The notes under the pieces: model-generated
What the model was told of the DNA's origin: nothing
What the model saw: only the letters and a program-made list of their open reading frames with translations
Database searches by the model: none
In this document: positions 1-5,171 of the stretch, piece after piece
Layout: each line of letters opens with the position of its first letter
How positions within the stretch are numbered: the stretch's first letter is position 1
Translations under genes and position numbers: made by a program
NCBI GenBank assembly: GCA_017442025.1
Contig: JAFSBD010000052.1
Span: forward strand, 1-5,171
Reading direction: 5' to 3'
Source: Clostridia bacterium
GTDB taxonomy: Bacteria; Bacillota; Clostridia; Oscillospirales; QAKW01
Length of the DNA stretch: 5,171 nucleotides

Positions 1-1322
1 ATAAATATGCCGCCCGCGATATTGCCGCAGGCGAAAATATCATCAAATACGGCCAGCCCATCGGCCATGCAACCGCCGACATTAAAAAGGGTGAGCACGT
101 TCATACCCATAACGTTAAGACCAATCTTTCCGACAAATTGGAATATACATATTCCCCCGCTCCGCTGAATTTTGAGCGGGTGGAGAGCGACCTTACCTTT
201 GAAGGGTATCTCCGGGAAAACGGCGAAGTAGGGATCCGCAACGATGTCTGGATCGTCAACACCGTTGGGTGCGTCAACAAGATTGCCGAAAAATTGGCCC
301 AGCGCACCGGTGCCAAGCATTTCCCCCACCCCTTCGGTTGCTCTCAGCTCAATGAAGACCAGGCGGTAACGCAAATGATCCTGCGCGGCATGGTAAACCA
401 TCCCAATGCAGGCGGCGTTTTGGTTTTGGGGCTGGGATGCGAGAACAATAATATCGACGAGTTTAAAAAGGTTTTAGGCAGTTGGGATGACAAACGGGTC
501 AAATTCCTCAACACCCAGGATGTGGAGGATGAATTAGCGGCGGGCGAGAAGATCATCCGCGAACTGCAGGAATATGCCGCAACCTTTAAACGCCAGCCCA
601 TCCCCATCTCCAAACTGAAGGTGGGCCTCAAATGCGGCGGCAGTGATGGTTTTTCCGGCATCACCGCCAATCCCTTGGTAGGGCGGTTCTGCGATCGCCT
701 GACCGCCATGGGCGGAAGCTGTGTTCTGACCGAGGTGCCCGAAATGTTTGGTGCGGAGCATCTTCTGATGCAGCGTTGCGTGGACGAGGAAACCTTCCAA
801 AAGACGGTTAAGCTCATCAACGACTTTAAGGATTATTTCACCCGCCATAATCAGGTGATCTATGAAAATCCCTCCCCCGGCAACAAAAAGGGCGGGATCA
901 CTACCTTGGAAGAAAAATCTCTGGGTTGCGTGCAAAAGGGCGGTCTTTCCCCGGTTGTTGACGTTTTGGACTATGGGGATCGCGTCACCAAAAACGGCCT
1001 TTCTTTATTGAACGGCCCGGGCAACGATATGGTGGCTGTTACCAACCTGATGGCGGCAGGCGCCCATATCATCCTCTTTACCACCGGGCGCGGCACACCC
1101 TTGGGAACCGGCGTTCCCACTGTTAAGATCGCGACCAATCGGCATCTTGCTACCCACAAGGCCAACTGGATCGATTTTGATGCCAGCCCCATGCTGGAGG
1201 GGAAAGATCCCACCGAGGATCTGCTCCGCTATGTTCTTTCGGTTGCCGAAGGGGCGCAGACCAAAAACGAACAACACGGGTATGAGGAGATCTCCATCTT
1301 CAAAGATGGTGTTACATTATGA
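1..1322 (+). CDS. uxaA: Altronate dehydratase, 5' end cut by window edge
   Basis: UxaA dehydrates D-altronate to 2-keto-3-deoxy-D-gluconate in cytoplasmic galacturonate catabolism. The reading frame is open from base 3 to the TGA at 1320-1322, giving 439 visible residues. The family is about 495 residues long, so some 50 N-terminal residues lie left of the window. The TTG at 138 is in frame but is not the start, because the recognisable protein continues upstream of it. The visible N-terminus is the end of a SAF domain (motif GEHVHTHN, bases about 78-101). The large catalytic domain follows, beginning at GYLRENGEVGIRN. Family motifs include FGCSQLNED, GLGCENNN, KCGGSDGFSGITANP, FTTGRGTPLG and the C-terminal EEISIFKDG. 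The terminator 3 bases after the stop makes this the last gene of its transcript. Galactarate dehydratase (GarD) is the nearest alternative; the motifs and C-terminus fit UxaA better. No frameshift or internal stop is seen. Confidence 0.93.
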   Translation, partial: KYAARDIAAGENIIKYGQPIGHATADIKKGEHVHTHNVKTNLSDKLEYTYSPAPLNFERVESDLTFEGYLRENGEVGIRNDVWIVNTVGCVNKIAEKLAQRTGAKHFPHPFGCSQLNEDQAVTQMILRGMVNHPNAGGVLVLGLGCENNNIDEFKKVLGSWDDKRVKFLNTQDVEDELAAGEKIIRELQEYAATFKRQPIPISKLKVGLKCGGSDGFSGITANPLVGRFCDRLTAMGGSCVLTEVPEMFGAEHLLMQRCVDEETFQKTVKLINDFKDYFTRHNQVIYENPSPGNKKGGITTLEEKSLGCVQKGGLSPVVDVLDYGDRVTKNGLSLLNGPGNDMVAVTNLMAAGAHIILFTTGRGTPLGTGVPTVKIATNRHLATHKANWIDFDASPMLEGKDPTEDLLRYVLSVAEGAQTKNEQHGYEEISIFKDGVTL

Positions 1323-1324
1323 TA

Positions 1325-1357
1325 AAAAGCCACAGAGCATCGCTCTGTGGCTTTTAT
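1325..1357 (+). terminator. Rho-independent terminator of uxaA
   Basis: The 14-bp perfect arms AAAAGCCACAGAGC (1325-1338) and GCTCTGTGGCTTTT (1342-1355) flank a 3-base ATC loop, and the right arm ends in a short T-run. The hairpin starts 3 bases after the uxaA stop codon. The A/T outer pairs make it potentially bidirectional. Confidence 0.93.
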
Positions 1358-1389
1358 TATACTATACGGTAATTTTAATAAATCCTCTC

Positions 1390-1418
1390 TTGACAACCAA
1401 ACCCCGGAGTAGTATAAT
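1390..1418 (+). promoter_or_regulatory. Consensus promoter for tRNA-Val
   Basis: The -35 box TTGACA (1390-1395) and the -10 box TATAAT (1413-1418) are both perfect matches to the vegetative sigma (sigma-A/sigma-70) consensus, with the ideal 17-base spacer. Transcription should start near 1425, about 6 bases before the mature tRNA. This implies strong expression of the tRNA independent of uxaA. Confidence 0.92.
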
Positions 1419-1430
1419 ACATATGCACTT

Positions 1431-1507
1431 GGAGGTATAGCACAGCTGGTTAGAGCACTTCGTTCACATCGAAGGGGTCACAGGTTCGAATCCTGTTATC
1501 TCCACCA
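1431..1507 (+). tRNA. tRNA-Val, anticodon CAC (reads GTG)
   Basis: The 77-nt sequence folds into a full cloverleaf with encoded CCA. Acceptor arms GGAGGTA (1431-1437) and TATCTCC (1497-1503) pair with one G-T wobble; the discriminator is A1504 and CCA is 1505-1507. The D-stem is GCAC (1440-1443) with GAGC (1453-1456) and contains one A-A mismatch. The anticodon stem CTTCG/CGAAG holds loop TTCACAT (1463-1469), with anticodon CAC at 1465-1467. The T-arm is ACAGG, TTCGAAT, CCTGT. CAC decodes the valine codon GTG, so this is probably the narrow-specificity companion of a tRNA-Val(UAC) elsewhere. It has its own promoter and terminator and is a single-gene unit. Confidence 0.95.
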
Positions 1508-1544
1508 TAATAAAAAGGCATCCATATGGATGCCTTTTTATTAT
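1507..1544 (+). terminator. Terminator of tRNA-Val (perfect 38-nt palindrome)
   Basis: The left arm ATAATAAAAAGGCATCCAT (1507-1525) is the exact reverse complement of 1526-1544. The GC-containing core GGCATCC/GGATGCC is followed by TTTTT and ATTAT, so it works as an intrinsic terminator on the + strand. By symmetry it could also terminate on the - strand. Its first base is the last A of the tRNA CCA. Confidence 0.92.
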
Positions 1545-1548
1545 TTGC

Positions 1549-1578
1549 TTGACTTTTTACTGCTTTTTGGGGTATACT
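1549..1578 (+). promoter_or_regulatory. Promoter of the metal-uptake operon
   Basis: The -35 box TTGACT (1549-1554) and -10 box TATACT (1573-1578), with an 18-base spacer, each differ from consensus by one base. It lies between the tRNA terminator and the Fur-type operator. Transcription is expected to start near 1585, leaving a leader of about 45 bases before the regulator gene. Confidence 0.8.
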
Positions 1579-1589
1579 TGGATATAAAT

Positions 1590-1604
1590 TGAGAATGATT
1601 CTCA
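1590..1604. promoter_or_regulatory. Fur-family operator, 7-1-7 inverted repeat
   Basis: The sequence TGAGAAT-G-ATTCTCA is a perfect 7-1-7 inverted repeat, the architecture of Fur/Zur/PerR boxes in Bacillota. From established consensus sequences it is closest to the Fur box (TGATAATNATTATCA) and less like the Bacillota Zur box (TCGTAATNATTACGA) or PerR box (TTATAATNATTATAA). It begins 11 bases after the -10 box, over the predicted transcription start, so a bound repressor would block initiation. It probably makes the operon autoregulated by the repressor encoded immediately downstream. Confidence 0.87.
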
Positions 1605-1628
1605 TATTCGAGTTTCAAGGAGAAGACT

Positions 1629-2042
1629 ATGGCCAACTATCAAACCCGCCCGCGGCGGCAGATTTTGCAATATTTAAAGGCGCATCCCGAAAAGGGCTTT
1701 ACCGCTGAGGAATTAGCTTTTGCTTTGCAGCAACAATATGAAAAAGATGCGCCCGGGAAAAGCACCGTTTACCGTTTATTGGGGCAGATGGTTCGGGAGG
1801 AGGCGTTGCAACGCTTTGAGGAAAGCGGATCCAAAAGTGCCCGCTTTCGCCTGCCCGGGCAGACCTGCCATGAGCATCTCCATTTAAAATGCCTTGATTG
1901 CGGCCGCCTTTTGCATATGGAGGAGGAAACCTCCGAGCAACTTTTAAAAGAGATCTTCAAGACCAACGGTTTTGCGGTGGATGAATACCGCACCGTCCTG
2001 GTTGGGCGATGCGATGCCTGCGCCGGGAAGGAGGAAGCATGA
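1629..2042 (+). CDS. Fur-family metal-responsive repressor (probably Zur-like)
   Basis: This 137-residue protein has the usual length of the Fur family, which are dimeric cytoplasmic repressors that bind DNA when loaded with metal. The N-terminal winged helix runs to about residue 75 and includes the recognition-helix motif STVYRLL (45-51). The C-terminal dimerisation domain carries CHEHLHLKCLDCG (80-92). Cys88/Cys91 and Cys128/Cys131 form the two CxxC pairs of a structural zinc site. His81, His83, His85, His96 and perhaps Cys80 are candidate regulatory-site ligands. The ATG at 1629 follows AAGGAG (1617-1622) by 6 bases. The stop overlaps the next start (ATGA at 2039), which suggests translational coupling. 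Being first in an operon with a ZnuABC-type importer favours zinc sensing (Zur), but the operator looks Fur-like, so iron or manganese cannot be excluded. Family assignment is secure; the metal is inferred. Confidence 0.9.
   Translation: MANYQTRPRRQILQYLKAHPEKGFTAEELAFALQQQYEKDAPGKSTVYRLLGQMVREEALQRFEESGSKSARFRLPGQTCHEHLHLKCLDCGRLLHMEEETSEQLLKEIFKTNGFAVDEYRTVLVGRCDACAGKEEA
2028..2034 (+). promoter_or_regulatory. RBS that fixes the binding-protein start at 2039
   Basis: AAGGAGG lies 4 bases before the ATG at 2039. It selects that start over the in-frame ATG at 2009, which would add ten residues ahead of the signal peptide and has no good site of its own. Confidence 0.85.
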
Positions 2043-2977
2043 AAAAAATCATTGCGATCATATTGGCATTCTTGCTCTTGCCCATTCTGCCAAGCTGCCA
2101 AGCCCCCGAAAAGAGCGAAAAAATTAAAATTGTTTGCACTCTCTTCCCCCAATACGATTGGGTGATGAATATTTTAGGAGAACATGCCGAGGAGATGGAA
2201 GTAACACTTCTGGCACCGGGCACCGATCTGCATAGTTACGAAGCCTCGGCGGCCGACATCGTTACCATCAGCGAAAGCGATCTATTCATCTATATCGGCA
2301 ACGAATCCGAAGGCTGGATCGAGGATGCGCTGAAAATCACCGGAACAACCGAGCGGATCTCACTTGCGCTGAGCGAAACAGTTCCATTACTCGCCCTCCC
2401 CCATGAACACACCGAGGAAGAACATCACCATGCTTATGATGAGCATATCTGGCTCTCGATACGCAATGCGCAAAAGGCTGTCGATCACCTTTTAAATGAG
2501 ATCATCGCCTTAGACCCCGTCCATGAGGCGGAATATACCGCCAATGCCAAAGCCTATCAAGAGAAACTGCAACAAATGGACCAAGCCTATACAGAAGCCA
2601 TCGGGCAAGCGAAAAATCCTACCATCGTTATTGCTGATCGCTATCCCTTTCGCTATCTGGCAGAAGATTACGGTCTGACCTGCTATGCCGCTTTTGACGG
2701 TTGCTCCGCTGAAACAGAGGCGGGGGCTGCAACCATTTTAAATTTAGCGGAACAGATCGACCGCAATAAACTGCAAGCGGTAATCATCATCGATCAATCC
2801 AAGCCTGATCTGGCTCAAACGGTGATTGAAAGTACCCGCGAAAAGAATCAGCAGATCCTGCGGTTGAACTCCATGCAAGCAATTACAGCCCATCAAATCG
2901 AAGAGGGCATCTCTTATCTGGATATTATGAACGAAAATCTCCACGCACTGAAGGCGGCGCTGGAAAAAGGAGAGTAA
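2039..2977 (+). CDS. znuA: Zinc/metal ABC transporter substrate-binding lipoprotein (TroA/ZnuA family)
   Basis: This is the extracellular binding protein that captures a divalent metal and delivers it to the permease. From the ATG at 2039 it has 312 residues. A KK-plus-hydrophobic signal peptide ends in lipobox LPSC with Cys20 as the lipid-anchored residue, as expected in a Gram-positive. Family features are LFPQYDW (35-41), GTDLHSYE (61-68) with ligand His65, a short His/Glu-rich loop (about 121-136), and DEHIWLS with ligand His136. The positions of the third and fourth classical ligands look changed: IADRYPFRYL (198-207) stands where HDAFGYL-type sequence is usual, and LNSMQ (276-280) where an Asp is usual. 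My recollection is that a group of clostridial homologues shares this pattern, so it is probably a clade feature and not decay. The start overlaps the repressor stop by ATGA, and the ATPase gene follows after 1 base. Family is certain; zinc is likely but manganese or iron remains possible. Confidence 0.9.
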   Translation: MKKIIAIILAFLLLPILPSCQAPEKSEKIKIVCTLFPQYDWVMNILGEHAEEMEVTLLAPGTDLHSYEASAADIVTISESDLFIYIGNESEGWIEDALKITGTTERISLALSETVPLLALPHEHTEEEHHHAYDEHIWLSIRNAQKAVDHLLNEIIALDPVHEAEYTANAKAYQEKLQQMDQAYTEAIGQAKNPTIVIADRYPFRYLAEDYGLTCYAAFDGCSAETEAGAATILNLAEQIDRNKLQAVIIIDQSKPDLAQTVIESTREKNQQILRLNSMQAITAHQIEEGISYLDIMNENLHALKAALEKGE

Positions 2978-2978
2978 A

Positions 2979-3659
2979 ATGGCTCAATTAACCTGCCGAG
3001 ATCTCAAACTCGGCTATGAGGGAAGGGTGGTAGCCGAAGGGCTGACCTTTTCGATCTGTAAAGGAGATTACCTTTGCATTTTAGGAGAGAACGGTTCCGG
3101 TAAAAGCACCCTTGCCAAAACCATTCTTCAATTAAATAAGCCCCTGGCGGGAAGCATCACCTTTGCCGAAGGGCTCAAACGCAACAAAATCGGCTATCTG
3201 CCCCAGCAGACCCCGGTTCAGCGGGATTTTCCCGCATCGGTCCAGGAAATCATTTTATCCGGTTGCCTCAATCGGGGCGGGCTTTTCCCCTTCTATTCCC
3301 GCGCCGATCAGCAAAAGGTTCATAAGATCATGAAGCAACTGGATATTGCCCATCTGGCCGATCGATGCTATCGGGAATTATCGGGCGGTCAGCAACAGCG
3401 GGTATTGCTCGCCCGCGCCCTCACCGCCACCCAAGAACTTTTGCTTTTGGATGAGCCTGCGGCGGGGCTGGATGAAGCGGGGACCAAAGAGCTTTATGAG
3501 ATCATTGATAAGATCAATAAAGAGGCTCATATCACCATTATTATGATCTCCCACGACCATGAGGCGGCCCTGAGTTATGCCAGCCACATTCTCCATTTAG
3601 GAAAAGAACATTCCTTTTTCGGAACAACGGAAGAGTACAAAGGAGGTGCCGAAAAATGA
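2979..3659 (+). CDS. znuC: Zinc/metal ABC transporter ATP-binding protein
   Basis: This 226-residue cytoplasmic ATPase hydrolyses ATP to power metal import through the adjacent permease. All nucleotide-binding motifs are present and intact: Walker A GENGSGKST (36-44), Q-loop glutamine at Gln76 (YLPQQ), ABC signature LSGGQ (134-138), Walker B LLLLDEP (154-160) with catalytic Glu159, D-loop AGLD (162-165) and switch His192 (SHDH). Length fits ZnuC/MntB-type ATPases. The ATG is preceded by AAGGAG (2967-2972), which lies inside the end of the binding-protein gene, and only 1 base separates the two genes. The stop overlaps the permease start (ATGA at 3656). Metal specificity cannot be read from the ATPase and is taken from the neighbours. 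Confidence 0.95.
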   Translation: MAQLTCRDLKLGYEGRVVAEGLTFSICKGDYLCILGENGSGKSTLAKTILQLNKPLAGSITFAEGLKRNKIGYLPQQTPVQRDFPASVQEIILSGCLNRGGLFPFYSRADQQKVHKIMKQLDIAHLADRCYRELSGGQQQRVLLARALTATQELLLLDEPAAGLDEAGTKELYEIIDKINKEAHITIIMISHDHEAALSYASHILHLGKEHSFFGTTEEYKGGAEK

Positions 3660-4525
3660 GTGAAGCCTTGCAGCAGATCGGGCATCTGCTTTCTTTCCCC
3701 TTTGCAATGCGAGCGTTGATCGTTGGCATTCTGATCGCCCTTTGCGCCTCTCTTTTGGGGGTAACGCTTGTTTTGAAGCGAATGAGTTTTATCGGGGACG
3801 GTCTTTCCCACGTTGCTTTTGGTGCATTGGCCATCGCCATGGTGATGCAGTTAACCAACGAGCTTTTACTGGTTCTGCCCGTTACCATCCTGGTTGCCAT
3901 CCTGCTTTTGCGCAACGGACGCAACGCCAAAATCAAAGGCGATGCCACCCTTGCACTTTTAGCGGTGGGTTCTTTGGCCTTGGGATATTTGATCATCAAT
4001 CTCTTTGGGAGCGGTGGGAATGTGGCCGGGGATGTTTGCACCACCCTATTCGGCTCCACCTCCATCCTTACCTTGGAAAATACCGACGTTTGGATCTGCG
4101 GAATCATGGCGGCGTTGGTTCTTTTGATTTATGTTTTATTCTATCGGCAGATCTTTGCGGTTACCTTCGATGAGGATTTTGCCGCCGCCACCGGCATCAA
4201 TACCCGCGCTTATAACCTGCTTATCGCAACCGTAACCGCCATTGTTATCGTTATTGCCATGAATTTAGTGGGCTCGTTGCTCATCTCTGCTCTGGTAATC
4301 TTCCCTGCTTTAGCGGCGATGCGGGTTTTCAAAAACTTCAAGGCGGTGATCCTCTGCTCGGCGGTGGTTGGCGTTGCAGCGGCCTTTTTGGGGATCCTTC
4401 TTTCCTTTATGCCCTCCCCTACGGGAAAAGCCGTTCCCATGGGAGCGACCATCGTTGCGGTGAATTTAGGAGTTTTTGTAATTTTTGCTTTGATCGGCTT
4501 ATTAAAAAAGTTTACAAATAAATAA
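3656..4525 (+). CDS. znuB: Zinc/metal ABC transporter permease (ABC-3 family)
   Basis: This 289-residue polytopic inner-membrane protein, which would act as a dimer, forms the metal translocation path. Clear hydrophobic segments lie at about residues 15-40, 69-86, 97-118, 144-163, 188-222 (long enough for more than one helix), 230-251 and 262-283. Family motifs are FIGDGLSHVAFG (45-56), FDEDFAAATGI (171-181, the region expected to contact the ATPase), VGSLLISALVIFPALAA (205-221) and SPTGKAV (254-260). The start overlaps the ATPase stop by ATGA and has a strong AAAGGAGGTG site (3639-3648), so translation is likely coupled to that of the ATPase. Length is typical for ZnuB/TroC-type permeases. 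The last codons of this gene also contain the -35 box of the next gene's promoter. Confidence 0.95.
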   Translation: MSEALQQIGHLLSFPFAMRALIVGILIALCASLLGVTLVLKRMSFIGDGLSHVAFGALAIAMVMQLTNELLLVLPVTILVAILLLRNGRNAKIKGDATLALLAVGSLALGYLIINLFGSGGNVAGDVCTTLFGSTSILTLENTDVWICGIMAALVLLIYVLFYRQIFAVTFDEDFAAATGINTRAYNLLIATVTAIVIVIAMNLVGSLLISALVIFPALAAMRVFKNFKAVILCSAVVGVAAAFLGILLSFMPSPTGKAVPMGATIVAVNLGVFVIFALIGLLKKFTNK

Positions 4526-4539
4526 TTTTATTATATAAT
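4511..4539 (+). promoter_or_regulatory. Promoter of the cytidylate-kinase-like gene, nested in znuB end
   Basis: The -35 box TTTACA (4511-4516, one mismatch) lies in the last codons of znuB. The perfect -10 box TATAAT (4534-4539) follows after a 17-base spacer. Transcription should start near 4546. It would give the last gene expression independent of the metal-regulated promoter. Confidence 0.78.
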
Positions 4540-4555
4540 GGGATTAACGACAACG

Positions 4556-4562
4556 AAAGGAA
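4556..4562 (+). promoter_or_regulatory. RBS that fixes the start at 4571
   Basis: AAAGGAA lies 8 bases before the ATG at 4571. The in-frame ATG at 4538 overlaps the -10 box and lies upstream of the predicted transcript start, so it cannot be used from this promoter. Confidence 0.75.
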
Positions 4563-4570
4563 CCAAACAT

Positions 4571-5164
4571 ATGCCGTTACCGATTATTACCATTGGCCGT
4601 TCCTTCGGATCGGGCGGACGCCTGATCGGCAAGAAGGTGGCTACCTTACTGAATATTCCCATCTATGACCGTGAATTGGTGGAGATGACTGCCGAGCGAA
4701 GCGGTTTTCACCATGCGGTGGTGGAGCAGATGCAACAAAATCGACCCGTTAGCCTGCTTTACACCCTCTCCACTTCCGCGTTGGATGTTCCTTTGCAGGA
4801 TCAGGTCTATTTTGCCCAGGCAAAGGTCATTCGTGAACTGGCCGAGAAGGGGCCTTGCGTATTTGTTGGGCGGTGCGCCGACAGTATTTTGGAAGAAAGC
4901 CATAAAGTCTTAGAGGTCTTTATCCATGCGCCCCTCGAAATGCGGGCAGAGCGGGCCGAAAAGGTTTATAAGCTTCAAGCAAAGAACTTTAAAGATCTGG
5001 TGAAGAAAAAGGATAAGGCACGCAAAGCCTATTATGATTACTTCACCCACCGCACCTGGGGAAAATCCGACCATTATCATCTTTGCATCAACAGTGCCAT
5101 CGGCATCGACCTGGCGGTGGACCTTATCGTTCGCGCCGCCCGCGAAATGGCGGAAGAAGAATAA
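4571..5164 (+). CDS. Cytidylate kinase-like family protein
   Basis: This 197-residue cytoplasmic protein resembles the cytidylate-kinase-like P-loop family widespread in Clostridia. The N-terminus ITIGRSFGSGGRLIGKK (6-22) is the family's glycine-rich nucleotide-binding loop. It reads GSGGR and not the GxGK[GST] of classical CMP kinases. IPIYDREL (29-36) follows, then FVGRCAD (98-104) and a C-terminal basic region KKKDKARKAYYDYFTHRTWG (145-164), a position typical of the LID-like segment. True Cmk would phosphorylate CMP/dCMP, but members of this family have no settled substrate, so a nucleotide kinase role is only an inference. The start at 4571 is chosen from the RBS and the promoter position. 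It has its own promoter, but no terminator separates it from znuB, so read-through from the metal operon is possible. No terminator is visible in the 7 bases after the stop. Confidence 0.85.
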   Translation: MPLPIITIGRSFGSGGRLIGKKVATLLNIPIYDRELVEMTAERSGFHHAVVEQMQQNRPVSLLYTLSTSALDVPLQDQVYFAQAKVIRELAEKGPCVFVGRCADSILEESHKVLEVFIHAPLEMRAERAEKVYKLQAKNFKDLVKKKDKARKAYYDYFTHRTWGKSDHYHLCINSAIGIDLAVDLIVRAAREMAEEE

Positions 5165-5171
5165 AATAAAA

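Noticed and set aside
344..935. Long minus-strand open frames opposite uxaA
   Set aside because: They lie entirely opposite a well-recognised gene, show no family resemblance and are explained as shadows of its codon use.
1147..1440. 97-codon plus-strand frame running past the uxaA stop
   Set aside because: It overlaps uxaA out of frame, runs through the terminator and the tRNA promoter, and has no recognisable product.
1431..1544. tRNA gene as an integration (attachment) site for a mobile element
   Set aside because: No integrase gene and no repeat of the tRNA 3' end are seen in the window; the downstream region is an ordinary promoter and operon.
1549..1628. Riboswitch or T-box leader upstream of the repressor gene
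   Set aside because: The predicted leader is only about 45 bases and is occupied by the operator and RBS, with no terminator hairpin or conserved aptamer elements.
2009..2041. Upstream start for the binding protein at 2009
   Set aside because: It would place ten charged residues ahead of the signal peptide; the ATG at 2039 has an AAGGAGG site and begins the MKK signal sequence.
3541..4107. 188-codon minus-strand open frame opposite the ATPase and permease genes
   Set aside because: It crosses two strongly conserved genes on the other strand, and its product is a low-complexity basic sequence without recognisable motifs.
4517..4545. A/T-rich inverted repeat after znuB as a terminator
   Set aside because: Only weak A-T pairing and no GC core; the bases are better explained as the spacer and -10 box of the next promoter.

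Overview
The window looks like ordinary chromosomal DNA from a Bacillota (probably Clostridia-type, perhaps gut-associated) bacterium. The signs are strong AAGGAGG-type ribosome binding sites, consensus sigma-A-like promoters, hairpin-plus-T-tract terminators, a lipoprotein-type metal-binding protein, and a cytidylate-kinase-like gene of a kind common in that phylum. The genus cannot be told from the sequence. All genes lie on the + strand.

Layout. (1) Bases 1-1322 are the 3' part of an altronate dehydratase gene (uxaA) of hexuronate catabolism, whose start lies off the left edge. A strong terminator follows immediately. (2) Bases 1390-1544 are a self-contained tRNA-Val(CAC) unit: a perfect consensus promoter, a 77-nt tRNA with encoded CCA, and a terminator that is a perfect 38-nt palindrome. 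(3) Bases 1549-4525 are a compact metal-uptake operon: promoter, a perfect 7-1-7 Fur-type operator just downstream of the -10 box, a Fur-family repressor, a TroA/ZnuA-type binding lipoprotein, an ATPase (ZnuC type) and an ABC-3 family permease (ZnuB type). Adjacent genes overlap by ATGA or are 1 nt apart. (4) A second promoter, whose -35 box lies inside the 3' end of the permease gene, drives a cytidylate-kinase-like gene (4571-5164). No terminator separates it from the operon.

How the genes work together. The repressor probably senses the metal that the transporter imports and shuts off its own operon through the operator. The gene set and family resemblance favour zinc. However, the operator resembles the Fur (iron) consensus more than the described Zur boxes, and the binding protein keeps only two of the usual histidine ligands, so the metal is not settled.

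No unknown defence system, mobile element, CRISPR array or novel gene family was found. The points most worth a second look are the altered metal site of the binding protein, the mismatch between operator type and expected metal, the D-stem mismatch in the tRNA, and the promoter nested in the permease gene.
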